From positions 1,054,001-1,118,000 of the forward strand of contig JAUHXH010000002.1 in the NCBI GenBank assembly GCA_030427085.1: DNA of 64,000 bases, written 5' to 3'. A program made the translations under genes and the position numbers. Shown here one piece after another: positions 53,161 through 62,235 of this stretch; the first letter of the stretch is position 1, and each line of letters starts with the position of its first letter. Under the pieces are notes generated by a model. The model made no database searches. It worked only from the letters and a program-made list of their open reading frames with translations, and was not told the DNA's origin. The DNA comes from Gammaproteobacteria bacterium (GTDB taxonomy: Bacteria > Pseudomonadota > Gammaproteobacteria > Pseudomonadales > Halieaceae).

Positions 53161-54692
53161 ACGAGAAACAGCGCATTGTCATCGTCGGTGGCGGTAGCAC
53201 CGGCTGGATTGCCGCTGCCGCCCTGGGCCGGCAATTACGCAAGGACCTGTACGATGTGACGCTGGTGGAGTCGTCGGAGATCGGCACCATTGGCGTGGGC
53301 GAGGCCGTCATCCCGCCCTTTATTACCTTTATCCGCAACCTCGGGCTGGATGAGCAACAGTTTATTCGCGAGACCCAGGCGAGCTTTAAGCTCGGCATTG
53401 AATTTCGCAACTGGGCACGCCGAGATCATCGCTACTTCCACCATTTCGGTACGCTTGGCCGGAAACTGGACGGGCACGACTTCTTGCAGTGCTGGCTGAA
53501 GGCGAGGGCACATGGCGACACCACCGACCTGATGGACTATGCCCCGGCGGCGGTAATGGCGAAGCACAATCGCTTCTACCTGCCGTTCAAGTTCCCCCAG
53601 GAATCTCCGCTCACTGGTGCGGGTTATGCCCTGCATTTCGACGCCGCGCTGGTGGCGAAAGTGTTGCGCCGACATGCGGAGTCTCGCGGTGTGGCGCGCA
53701 TCGACGGGCGAATCGAGTCGGTCGAGCAGGCGCCGGACGGGCGCATTGCAGCGCTACATTTGCAGGATGGCCAACGCGTGGAAGGCGACTTCTTCCTCGA
53801 TTGCTCGGGGTTCCGCGCGTTGTTGATTGAGGGCCAGTTGGGGTCGCCCTACGAAAGCTGGCGTGACTACCTGCCCTGCAATCGGGCGGTTGCGCTGCAA
53901 ACGGTGGGGCACCCTGATATCACCCCTTACACACGCTCAACGGCGCGGGGTGCGGGCTGGACCTGGCGTATCCCGCTGCAGCATCGTACCGGCAATGGCT
54001 ATGTATTTTCCTCCGATCACTGCTCGGATGACGAAGCCATTGCGACACTCCTCAAAGCCGTCGACGGCGAACCATTGCACGACCCGCGGGTGATTCCGTT
54101 TCGTACCGGTATGCGGCACAACCTATGGCGCAAGAACTGCGTTGCGCTGGGGCTGGCGGGTGGCTTCCTGGAACCACTGGAAAGCACCGCGATTCACCTG
54201 GTAACGCGAGGCGTACAGTTTTTACTGGAGCTGTTTCCCCACGACGTGCGTGGCACAGCCGACTGGAGCGAACTGGCCACTGAGTACGACAAGCGGATGC
54301 GCCTGGACTACGAGGAAATCCGCGACTTCATCATCCTGCACTACTGCACCACCCAGCGCGATGACACACCGTTCTGGCAACTGTGCCAGTCGCTGCCGCG
54401 GCCCGATAGCTTGCAGGAAAAGATGGCCATGTTCGCCGAGCGCGGTGAGGTCCGGATCGGAGGTGATGACCTGTTTAAAGTTCCCAGTTGGCAGGCGGTG
54501 TTCACCGGCATGGGGGTAATTCCCCGGCACTACCATCCCTTCGTGGATATGAGTGATTTCGAGCAGCTCAAACTAGCCATGCGGGGCGGTCGCACTGTAA
54601 TCGAGGAAGAGGTGTTAACCCTGCCCAGTCACGCTGATTTTCTGCGCGACAACTGCGCGGCAGAGCCACTGCCGGCAGTATCAAGCCGCTGA
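53157..54692 (+). CDS. Flavin-dependent halogenase (tryptophan-halogenase family) 2
   Basis: A 511-residue homolog of halogenase 1, starting at an ATGA overlap (53157-53160) and so probably coupled. GGGSTGW (11-17), GVGEAVIPP, K78 and WTWRIP (268-273) are all present, with LEPLESTA later. The DYAPAAVMAKHNRFYLPF region differs clearly from halogenase 1, so the substrate pockets differ. Its 3' end overlaps the convergent halogenase 3 gene by 12 bases. Confidence 0.9.
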   Translation: MNEKQRIVIVGGGSTGWIAAAALGRQLRKDLYDVTLVESSEIGTIGVGEAVIPPFITFIRNLGLDEQQFIRETQASFKLGIEFRNWARRDHRYFHHFGTLGRKLDGHDFLQCWLKARAHGDTTDLMDYAPAAVMAKHNRFYLPFKFPQESPLTGAGYALHFDAALVAKVLRRHAESRGVARIDGRIESVEQAPDGRIAALHLQDGQRVEGDFFLDCSGFRALLIEGQLGSPYESWRDYLPCNRAVALQTVGHPDITPYTRSTARGAGWTWRIPLQHRTGNGYVFSSDHCSDDEAIATLLKAVDGEPLHDPRVIPFRTGMRHNLWRKNCVALGLAGGFLEPLESTAIHLVTRGVQFLLELFPHDVRGTADWSELATEYDKRMRLDYEEIRDFIILHYCTTQRDDTPFWQLCQSLPRPDSLQEKMAMFAERGEVRIGGDDLFKVPSWQAVFTGMGVIPRHYHPFVDMSDFEQLKLAMRGGRTVIEEEVLTLPSHADFLRDNCAAEPLPAVSSR

Positions 54693-56198
54693 TAAAGCGG
54701 GGGCAGCGCAATGCCGCTGGATGAAGTCCCCGTGTCGCGGTGCTTTCGCGGCGGCACTGGCCAGTGCCGTGCGCATGTTGGTCAGGCTGGCCTGCAACTG
54801 ATCGCTGGGCAACTCGCCGGCGCGTAAACCGCAGTGGGCAGGCTCAATGCCCATGCCGTAAAAAATACTGAGCCAACTCGCTAGCTGGAAAGATTCCATT
54901 TCGAGGCTGACCAGGTGGCCGCGTTGCCGGAACAAGTCCACCTTGTGCCGCAAGGTATCGGGCAGTGCCATATTGCGACGATCCTGCCAGAACGCTCCCT
55001 CACGCTGACTGGGTTGATAGTGGAGAATCAGGAAGTCGCGAATACGCTCCATTTCCAGCCTTGCCAGACGATTGGCTTCGGCGATGTCAGCGTTGTTGAA
55101 ACCGTGCTCGGGATAAAACATCAACAGCTTCGACAGCCCGGTCTGGATCAGCGCAATGCTGGTACTTTCCAGTGGCTCCAGGAAACCCGACGCCAGCCCC
55201 AGGGCAATGCAGTTGCGATGCCAGAAGCGTTTTCGCATACCGGTGGTAAATCGCAGCAGGCGAGGCTCGGCCAACGGTTTGCCATCGATGCACTCCAATA
55301 GCGTTTCCTGCGCAGTGTCGGCGTCGCAGTACTGCGAGCTGAACACATAGCCGTTGCCACAGCGGTGTTGCAGCGGGATGCGCCAGGTCCAGCCCGCCTC
55401 CCGCGCAGTGGACACCGTGTACGGCGTGGGGTCCTTGTCTACTTCGCTGCCCACAGCCCAGGCGGCATCCACGGGGAGCCAGTGCGACCAATCTTCATAG
55501 CCGGTATTCAAAGCGTCTTCAATCAATACACCGCGAAAGCCAGTGCAATCGATAAACAATTCGCCCTCTACGGTAGCGCCGGAGTTTAGATCTAGCTGTT
55601 CGATGTAACCGCTGTCGGGATTGAGTTGCACCTGGCCAACGGTGTCACGCAGGTGGCGAACGCCACGTTCCACGGCGTAATCCCGCAGGTAAGCGGCGTA
55701 GAGCAGGGCGTCGAAGTGGAAGGCGTACTTGTAATCCAGCAGCGGATGTTCCGGCTCCGGGGAGGGTTGGGCGAATCGTTCCTCATGGGCCAGCAGGGTA
55801 GGCAGGCTGTAGTCAGCCAGTTGCAGCGCCGGGTCACTTTGACGTGCGCGGATAAAGCACTGGTCAAAGGGTACACCCGACAGGGGTACACCGTAGTCAG
55901 CGAAGGGGTGGAAAAAATCACTGCCCGGTCGCAACCAGTCGCGAAAGCGAATGCCGAGTTTGAAACTGGCCTGGGTTTTGCGAATGAAGTCCACCTCGTC
56001 GATACCCAACTCCGCATTGAAATTGCGGATACCGGGCAGGGTGGCTTCGCCAACACCGACGGTGGGTACATTCGGCGCTTCCACCAGGGTGATGCGAGTG
56101 GGCTGGTGGCGCAGGAAGTGGGACAGGCTGGCTGCGGCCATCCATCCGGCCGTACCGCCGCCAACGATAACAATGTGTTCGATGTGCTGTGGAATCAC
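54681..56198 (-). CDS. Flavin-dependent halogenase (tryptophan-halogenase family) 3
   Basis: A 505-residue homolog on the opposite strand. GGGTAGW (13-19), GVGEATLPG, K80 and WTWRIP (270-275) are intact, as is LEPLESTS. Its start is an ATG at 56198; operator D sits 19 bases upstream, so the same regulator probably controls it. The three genes look like diverged duplicates, with 1 and 3 sharing GGGTAGWM and GVGEAT and 2 having GGGSTGWI. Confidence 0.9.
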   Translation of the reverse strand: MIPQHIEHIVIVGGGTAGWMAAASLSHFLRHQPTRITLVEAPNVPTVGVGEATLPGIRNFNAELGIDEVDFIRKTQASFKLGIRFRDWLRPGSDFFHPFADYGVPLSGVPFDQCFIRARQSDPALQLADYSLPTLLAHEERFAQPSPEPEHPLLDYKYAFHFDALLYAAYLRDYAVERGVRHLRDTVGQVQLNPDSGYIEQLDLNSGATVEGELFIDCTGFRGVLIEDALNTGYEDWSHWLPVDAAWAVGSEVDKDPTPYTVSTAREAGWTWRIPLQHRCGNGYVFSSQYCDADTAQETLLECIDGKPLAEPRLLRFTTGMRKRFWHRNCIALGLASGFLEPLESTSIALIQTGLSKLLMFYPEHGFNNADIAEANRLARLEMERIRDFLILHYQPSQREGAFWQDRRNMALPDTLRHKVDLFRQRGHLVSLEMESFQLASWLSIFYGMGIEPAHCGLRAGELPSDQLQASLTNMRTALASAAAKAPRHGDFIQRHCAAPALSAA

Positions 56199-56217
56199 GC
56201 ACGGCCCTCCGGCCCGT

Positions 56218-56233
56218 TTATAAACGTTTTAGT
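56218..56233. promoter_or_regulatory. LacI-type operator D
   Basis: TTATAAACGTTTTAGT; its complement reads ACTAAAACGTTTATAA, sharing TAAAACGTTTA with operators A-C. It lies 19 bases upstream of halogenase 3, in the 301-base gap to the lacI gene, which otherwise shows only AT-rich sequence. Confidence 0.62.
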
Positions 56234-56499
56234 ATTATTGCCCGAAATGCTACGCCTCATCCGTCCCCTGATCAAGAAATGTCCGGTTTTTACTGCGCCT
56301 TTGACTGGCCGGCGACTGTAAGGTTGTTGTGAATTGGTGTCATAAAGCCCTTTAAATACAACGAGATGCAGCATCAGTCAGGTAGTGGTGAGTACCCCTG
56401 GGGCGATGGCGTGACCGGCGAATTTTTGTCATGTAAAAATTTACATCTCTCCCGTCAAACACGTAAAATAGCTCGGTCATCAGGAACAGCGGGCTCATC

Positions 56500-57510
56500 A
56501 TGGCAAGGGTCGGAATCAAAGACGTCGCCGCCCGGGCAGGAGTGTCCACCGCGACGGTATCGCACGCCCTGCGGAACCCGGATCGGGTGGCGGAGGCCAC
56601 GCGCAAAAAAGTCCTCGAAGCCGTAGAAGCAGTGGGCTACACCCCGAACAAACTGGGCGTGAGTTTGCGCACCGCCAGGTCCGGCAACATCGTGGTTATC
56701 ATTCCCGACCTCACCGACACCTTCAACGCGGGCATTATCAAAGCCCTGGAGCGGGTGGCCCATCGCCACGGCTATTCGGTGCTGTTGGGTGACGCCCAGG
56801 GCTCGGAAAGTCGCGAGCGGGAGTTTGCCGCACTGACGGAATCCCGCCAGGCCGACGGCATCATCCTGTTCTCGCACCGCCTGCCTTTTGACATGAGCGG
56901 TGGTCGCAAAGCTGAAGATCTTCCCCCGCTGGTTAACGGCTGTGAAATTATCGGCATCCCCGGGATTCCCTGTGTCGCCATTGACGACCATCAGGCAGGG
57001 TTTGATGCCACCCGGCATTTGATCGATCTCGGGCACACCGATATTGCGGTGATTACCGGTGATATGGTTACCCCCAGTAGCCAGTCGCGATTGAAAGGTT
57101 TTCGCGCCGCTATGGCCGAGGCGGGGCTGGGCGCAGACGATTCCCGTATCGTGCAGGGCGACTATATCTTCGAGGCAGGTGAGCGCGGCGCGGAAAAACT
57201 GCTGATGCAAAAGCATCGCCCCAGCGCCATTTTCTGTTTCAGTGACGAGATCGCCATCGGTGCCATCTATCGCCTGCGCGAGCAGGGCTTTCGGGTGCCG
57301 GAAGACATTTCCGTTATCGGTATCGATGACATCCCTGTGGGCAAATACTTCGATCCGCCTCTCACCACCATTTCACAGCCTACCGCCGATATCGGCGATA
57401 CCTGCGCCAAACTGTTGATGCAGATCCTGAAGGGGAAGTCGCTGGCGCAAGATGAGTACATCCTGCCCCATCAACTGGTGGTTCGCGGCAGCACCGCAGC
57501 GCCGGGTTAG
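56500..57510 (+). CDS. LacI family transcriptional regulator
   Basis: A 336-residue repressor. The N-terminal helix-turn-helix and hinge (IKDVAARAGVSTATVSHALR, then DRVAEATRKKVLEAVEAVGY) cover residues 6-47. A periplasmic-binding-like effector domain fills about 60-330. As the only regulator in the locus it most likely binds the CGTTT palindromes and responds to a cello-sugar or its phosphorylase product. It is divergent from halogenase 3. Sugar specificity is unknown. Confidence 0.92.
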   Translation: MARVGIKDVAARAGVSTATVSHALRNPDRVAEATRKKVLEAVEAVGYTPNKLGVSLRTARSGNIVVIIPDLTDTFNAGIIKALERVAHRHGYSVLLGDAQGSESREREFAALTESRQADGIILFSHRLPFDMSGGRKAEDLPPLVNGCEIIGIPGIPCVAIDDHQAGFDATRHLIDLGHTDIAVITGDMVTPSSQSRLKGFRAAMAEAGLGADDSRIVQGDYIFEAGERGAEKLLMQKHRPSAIFCFSDEIAIGAIYRLREQGFRVPEDISVIGIDDIPVGKYFDPPLTTISQPTADIGDTCAKLLMQILKGKSLAQDEYILPHQLVVRGSTAAPG

Positions 57511-57529
57511 CCGCTACGTTTCAGCCTGA

Positions 57530-58765
57530 TTAAAGTACCCGTTGCCGGGCGCACTTTAGCGCGGCCCCACTGATGCGGGCGATGCGGGCATCGCCAAAGG
57601 GGCCGCCGCCACCGCTGTTTACCGTGAGTGCCACAGCCAGTTGTTGGCTGGGGTCAGTCCAGGCGCCGGAGCCACCAAAACCAAAATGACCGAAGCCTCG
57701 CCGGGGGATGCCTCGCGTGGTGAGGATGCCGTGGTAACCCAGGCGCCAACGCATGTCGAAGGGTATTACAGCGTGGCGGCCGGTTGGCGGTTGTACGGTG
57801 GATGCTGCGGAAACGGTTCGCGGGGAGAGCAGGCGGACGCCGCCCAACTCACCGCCATTGCCCAGCAGGGCGTACATTTTCGCCAGTGAGCGCGCGGTAA
57901 ATAAACCGTTGGCCGCGGGAATGGCCGAACGCATCGCGGCTTCGGAATCGAAAGCGAAGTCGGCGATTCCGGCGGGTGCCAGCGCGTCGAAAGCGCTGCC
58001 GATATCGGATTCCACACCCACCGAGCGCAGTGCCAGGTTGACGCCTGAAGTCCAGCGCCGGGCCGCCATGCCCCATTGTTTGCGCACCAGGCGGTGGGGG
58101 CCCTCGGGGTAGATGAGGCGCGCGCTGCGGGGCAGGGCGGCGTCCGGGGCGCCAATGTAAAGGCCATCCAGTGCCAGCGGTTGGGCAATTTCACTCTGCA
58201 CCAGGTCGCTGAAGTTCTCCCCCGTTACCCGCTGGATGATCTCGCCCACTAGATAGCCAAAGGTCAGCCCGTGGTAGCCGGTTCGTGTTCCCGGCGGGTG
58301 AGCCGGTACGCTGCGTTCAATGGCGCGCACCATGTAGTCCCAGTCCAGCATGCGATCCGCCCGATCGATCATGCGCCGGATGTGGTACAGCCCGGATTGA
58401 TGGGCCAGTACCTGTCGTACGGTGATGTCTTCCTTCCCGCCCTGGGCAAAGGTTGACCAGTAGTGCGCCACCCGCTGGTCGTAATCGATCAGGCCGCGAT
58501 CCGCCATAATGTGCAGCAACGTTGCCGCCACACCTTTGGTGGTGGAGAAACTGGTGGCCAGGGTATCGCGCTGCCAGGGCGCTCCCTCGCGATTTGCCAG
58601 GCCGCCCCACAGGTCGGCTACGCATTCCCCGCGGTGATACACGCAAGCGGCTGCGCCGCCGGGGTAGTTGTCCACCAGATGCCGGAGTGACTGTTCCACC
58701 TCCAGAAAGTCGGGATGAACGTGTCCTTGCACCGGGTGGAATTGGGCTCGCTTTGCCGCCGTCAT
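57530..58765 (-). CDS. Serine hydrolase, class C beta-lactamase/esterase family
   Basis: A 411-residue protein of the beta-lactamase-related (EstB-like) family. The SxxK motif STTK carries the nucleophilic serine, in the segment LATSFSTTKGVAATLL. A tyrosine block (TGYHGLTFGYLVGEI) and a late FGHFGFGGSGAW (the HxG-like third motif) follow. ATG 58765 overlaps the DUF4124 stop by four bases and excludes the longer open frame. No signal peptide is apparent, so a cytoplasmic esterase is likelier than a lactamase. Convergent with the lacI gene. Confidence 0.83.
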   Translation of the reverse strand: MTAAKRAQFHPVQGHVHPDFLEVEQSLRHLVDNYPGGAAACVYHRGECVADLWGGLANREGAPWQRDTLATSFSTTKGVAATLLHIMADRGLIDYDQRVAHYWSTFAQGGKEDITVRQVLAHQSGLYHIRRMIDRADRMLDWDYMVRAIERSVPAHPPGTRTGYHGLTFGYLVGEIIQRVTGENFSDLVQSEIAQPLALDGLYIGAPDAALPRSARLIYPEGPHRLVRKQWGMAARRWTSGVNLALRSVGVESDIGSAFDALAPAGIADFAFDSEAAMRSAIPAANGLFTARSLAKMYALLGNGGELGGVRLLSPRTVSAASTVQPPTGRHAVIPFDMRWRLGYHGILTTRGIPRRGFGHFGFGGSGAWTDPSQQLAVALTVNSGGGGPFGDARIARISGAALKCARQRVL

Positions 58766-59292
58766 GGTCGCAGCCCCGCACTGCGCAGGGGGATGCTTGC
58801 CGAGGCACGCGCGCGCGAGGAACTGCGCTGGATCACACTGCTGTAATGGCGGCGCACCAGTTTGGCGGGATAGGGTTCCGGTGCGGGTTGTGCCTTCATC
58901 GGTGGCTTCCACGGCGGTCGCGGGCGGTGATGATGGCGCGGTGGACCCGCCCAGATCACAGCGGGGTTGTAAGGCTCATCGTAGTAAACCACGGTAGCTT
59001 GCGCCGCGGCCTGTTGTTGCAGTGCCGCGCGGTGGGCTTCGCGCTCGCGGCGGTCGGCGGCCATGCGGTCGGTGGTTTCGCGCATGGCGGCGAGGTTGTT
59101 GGCGGTGGTTTCCGCGTCAACACTCGGCGCGCTCTGGTAGTTGAGGGTTTCCACGCCGGCTTCATCCGCAGGCGGCTGATCTGAAAAGTGCACCTGGCCC
59201 TTGTCATCCTCCCAGCGATAGACGGTATCCGCCAGTGCCGATTGCCAGGGCAACAGGGCGCACAAGGTAACTGTCCAGGCGAGCTTGGGCAT
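58762..59292 (-). CDS. DUF4124 domain-containing exported protein
   Basis: A 176-residue protein. ATG 59292 gives a clear signal peptide (residues 1-22, ending ALAD) and immediately TVYRWEDDKGQVHFSDQPP, the DUF4124 pattern. The middle is a coiled, arginine-rich helix (ETTDRMAADRREREAHR); the tail is rich in proline, histidine and tryptophan. The role is unknown. It overlaps the serine hydrolase gene by four bases. Confidence 0.83.
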   Translation of the reverse strand: MPKLAWTVTLCALLPWQSALADTVYRWEDDKGQVHFSDQPPADEAGVETLNYQSAPSVDAETTANNLAAMRETTDRMAADRREREAHRAALQQQAAAQATVVYYDEPYNPAVIWAGPPRHHHRPRPPWKPPMKAQPAPEPYPAKLVRRHYSSVIQRSSSRARASASIPLRSAGLRP

Positions 59293-59410
59293 GATCGACT
59301 CCCTCTCAATTCCCCGCATTGTAGCGGGAATCGCACTTTTCGGCTGGATTTTTGCGGCGGGGAGCGCACACTAGGTGTGAGAGCTCAATGGAGGTGGTAC
59401 CAGCGCCGAC

Positions 59411-60562
59411 ATGCCAGAGATACCCAATCCCGGCACCGGTGGGTCGGAAGACGCCATTCGGGCCGAGTCGCAAAGGCTACTGATCAGACAGTCACTCCCC
59501 GCAGCGTTCTACGGGCCGCTGGTGGCCGGGTTATTGGTGTACGTGCTGTGGGAGGCCCAAACGCAGGAACGATTGTGGACGTGGTTTGTGCTGGTGATCA
59601 CCTTGAGCTTGCTCCGGCTGTCGCTGTTGTTTGGCCTGTACCGTTTCAAGCCGGGGCCGGCTTCCGCCAAACACTGGCAACACCTTTCCTATCTTGTGAC
59701 TCTCGTATATGCGGCCTGTTGGGGCTTCGGTGGCCTGTGGCTGATGCCGGCCGATTCATTGCTGCACCAACTGGCCATTCTGTACTTCCTGCTGGCGATG
59801 TCCGGCAGCGCCATTGCGGTGTTGTCAGCAAACCGGCCGTTGCTATTGGCTACCATGGCGGTGTTGTTGTTGCCCTGTGTCGGCTGGTTTCTGTCCCGGG
59901 GTGAGGCGCTGCCAGTCAGTCTGGGTTTGCTGGCAGTGGTGTTCTGCCTTTCCGTGACTGGTTCGTCCAGGGTGCTGTATCACGCGCTGCAGCAAAACCT
60001 GCTGCTCAACCACTTGCTCAATGAAGCGAAGACGCTGGCTGAAAGTCAGGCGCGCATCGATGAGTTGACGCAGTTGTACAATCGCCGCGCCTTCTATGAG
60101 TCCGGTGAACGCCTGGTGGCGCAGAGCCGCCGCGCGGATTCGCAGCTATCTGCAATTTCGCTCGATGTGGACTGGTTCAAGCAAATCAACGATCAACACG
60201 GCCACGAAGCGGGAGATCGCGCGTTGCGCCATCTGGCGGAGCTGCTGACTGACACCTTGCGCAGAGCGGATTTTTGCGGACGTGTTGGGGGCGAAGAGTT
60301 TGTGGTGTTGCTGCCCGACACCGGGCTGGAGGCGGCATCGGAAGTGGCGCAAAAACTGCGTGAAACGCTGGAGCTGCGCCCCTTGCGGATTAAGGATTGT
60401 GAGCTGACCTTAACCGCCAGTTTCGGCGTGGCGGAAGGGCATGAGAGCCTGGCGCAGTTACTGCGCGAAGCTGATCAGGCGCTGTATGAGGCGAAGTCCC
60501 TGGGCCGCAACCGGGTGGTTGCAGCCGAGGGCGCGGGGCACAAAACGCTGCGCGCGCTTTGA
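59411..60562 (+). CDS. Membrane-bound diguanylate cyclase
   Basis: A 383-residue GGDEF protein that makes cyclic di-GMP from two GTP. Residues about 25-195 hold five or six membrane segments as a sensory module. The catalytic signature is GGEEF in GRVGGEEFVVLLPD. The RRAD inhibitory site (RxxD) lies five residues before GGEEF and is intact, so product inhibition is expected. DELTQLYNRRAFYE opens the cyclase domain. Start ATG 59411, with no strong ribosome binding site upstream except GAGGTGGT. Confidence 0.92.
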   Translation: MPEIPNPGTGGSEDAIRAESQRLLIRQSLPAAFYGPLVAGLLVYVLWEAQTQERLWTWFVLVITLSLLRLSLLFGLYRFKPGPASAKHWQHLSYLVTLVYAACWGFGGLWLMPADSLLHQLAILYFLLAMSGSAIAVLSANRPLLLATMAVLLLPCVGWFLSRGEALPVSLGLLAVVFCLSVTGSSRVLYHALQQNLLLNHLLNEAKTLAESQARIDELTQLYNRRAFYESGERLVAQSRRADSQLSAISLDVDWFKQINDQHGHEAGDRALRHLAELLTDTLRRADFCGRVGGEEFVVLLPDTGLEAASEVAQKLRETLELRPLRIKDCELTLTASFGVAEGHESLAQLLREADQALYEAKSLGRNRVVAAEGAGHKTLRAL

Positions 60563-60568
60563 GGTTGC

Positions 60569-61321
60569 TTATTTCAGTGATTTGTAGCGAGCGTCCCACT
60601 TGTCCAGGATGGCCTGGTAGGAGCCGTCTTTTTTGGCTTCGGCCAGGGCCTTGTTGAAGGCCGCAACCATGGCCTCGTGACCGTCCACGGCGCGACTGGC
60701 GGCAATGTGCCGGGCGCGGCCGGGGAGTTTGATCGGCACTACCTGGAACTGGCCGACCTGATCCGCCAGATACTGGTGCAGGTGGTAGTTGGTGGTGCGC
60801 AGATCGCCAATCACCAGATCCACACGTCCGTTCAGCAGATTCAGCAGGTTCTGGATCATGTGGTTCTCGGCGACCAGTTCCAGATTGTCGATGGCGCTGA
60901 AATCAATGCCGTACCCGTAGTCCACCTGCACACCCAGGCGCTTGCCCGCCAGATCTTCCAGCTGCCGGTAGGGCATGGCGTCGCCGCGTTTTTTCAGTAG
61001 CACCAGATCCGCTCCCAGATACGGCTCGCTGAACAGGAAATCCGCTTCCCGCTCTGGCGTGCGCCAGGCGGTGGCCAGTGCGTCGTACACTCCCAGGCGC
61101 ACGCCTTCCATGGCCCGGGACCAACTCTCGATGGTGACCTCGGGGGCGTACTCGGTACGCGAGTAGATGTGGCGCACCAATTCCAGTGCCAGGCCCTGCT
61201 CAGGCAGTGCGCGGTCGGCATAGGGCGGGGCCGTGTTCGCCAGCAGTGTCAGGGGTTTTTCAGCGTGAGCCACCTGGCTTGCCAACAGTAGCGCGGCGAA
61301 TACGTACAGAAGCTGTTTCAT
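60569..61321 (-). CDS. Periplasmic substrate-binding protein, SBP_bac_3 family
   Basis: A 250-residue exported protein. ATG 61321 gives a signal peptide (1-20, ending AHA). The family pattern follows: LALELVRHIYSR and WSRAMEGVRLGVYDALATAW, then LAGKRLGVQVDYGYGIDF and late GRVDLVIGDLRTT. Such stand-alone binding proteins occur without ABC partners and may serve in amino-acid uptake or as sensory proteins. No permease or ATPase gene lies nearby. Convergent with the cyclase, six bases apart. Confidence 0.85.
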   Translation of the reverse strand: MKQLLYVFAALLLASQVAHAEKPLTLLANTAPPYADRALPEQGLALELVRHIYSRTEYAPEVTIESWSRAMEGVRLGVYDALATAWRTPEREADFLFSEPYLGADLVLLKKRGDAMPYRQLEDLAGKRLGVQVDYGYGIDFSAIDNLELVAENHMIQNLLNLLNGRVDLVIGDLRTTNYHLHQYLADQVGQFQVVPIKLPGRARHIAASRAVDGHEAMVAAFNKALAEAKKDGSYQAILDKWDARYKSLK

Positions 61322-61403
61322 GGAAGAACCTTTCCGATTGTTATTGGAGCGAACGCTATGGTAACCCAAGGCAGCATTCGCTGTTGATAGCTGGGGCGAA
61401 GTC

Positions 61404-62048
61404 TCAGTCCAGCACCAGTGCCAGGGAGCTGGCCAGGTCGGCCAGGGCCTGCGCTTCACTACTGACCTTGATGGTAGTCATCCCCATGGCCTTCGCCGGT
61501 TTGAGATTGACGCCGAGGTCGTCGAGAAACAGCGCCTGGTGCGGTTCAATGTTCATCGCTTCGCACACCAGCGTGTAGAACTGTGGGTCGGGTTTGCGGC
61601 AGCCGAGCTTACTCGACTCGAATACCTGTTCGAACAATGCCATCACATTGGCCACTTCAGCGGCCTGCGTGCTGCTGCTGGCCATGCCAGGGCCTTTGCC
61701 GCCACCCTGCACGTTGTTGGTCAGGCAGGCAACGCGGTAGTCCTGCCGGATGCGCTCCAGCGCCGCTACCATGCGTGGGCGCAGTTGGCCGGCCAACAGG
61801 GGAATGATCGCTCGTCCTGGAACTCGATGGCCTGCCGCAGCGCTCTCATCGGCAAAGGCGGTGTCGAAAGCATCCAGGCTGATTTCGTTGCGTTCAAACA
61901 GCGCCCAGGCATTGCTGTCGGGATTGGTGGCGTTAATGCTGCGAATGAAGTCCTGCGGTAAGCCCTGCTCCGCCTCGTACCGATTGAATGCTTCGAAGGG
62001 GCTGGAGGTGAATACGCCGCCAAAGTCCCACAGTACCGTTGTGATCAT
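61404..62048 (-). CDS. HAD-like phosphatase (ACAD10/epoxide-hydrolase-N type)
   Basis: A 214-residue HAD hydrolase. WDFGGVFTSSPFEAFNRYE at the N-terminus carries the nucleophile aspartate (D9) but has glycine where many HADs have a second aspartate. This pattern, and LDDLGVNLKPAKAMGMTTI for the third motif, match the ACAD10-like group. CLTNNV is motif two. The substrate is unknown; relatives act in oxidised acyl-group metabolism. Confidence 0.8.
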   Translation of the reverse strand: MITTVLWDFGGVFTSSPFEAFNRYEAEQGLPQDFIRSINATNPDSNAWALFERNEISLDAFDTAFADESAAAGHRVPGRAIIPLLAGQLRPRMVAALERIRQDYRVACLTNNVQGGGKGPGMASSSTQAAEVANVMALFEQVFESSKLGCRKPDPQFYTLVCEAMNIEPHQALFLDDLGVNLKPAKAMGMTTIKVSSEAQALADLASSLALVLD

Positions 62049-62235
62049 GCCTGCTTCCTGAATGAATTGCTGTCCCGTTTATCGCGGTACCGGAGTATGC
62101 CTGTTCACTGCCCATGACCCAAGTGCCGCTACCGGTTTAACAGCTTGGTCGAACCGGGCCTTGCTGGCTGTTGCGGTCATCGCGACAGGCAAAGTACGCC
62201 ATACTGGCGCGAACAGCAGCTGAGGGGCACGAGCG

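Noticed and set aside
48776-56198. Halogenases as a natural-product cluster (e.g. pyrrolnitrin type)
   Set aside because: No partner biosynthetic genes (monooxygenase, NRPS, PKS) in the window; context is sugar uptake.
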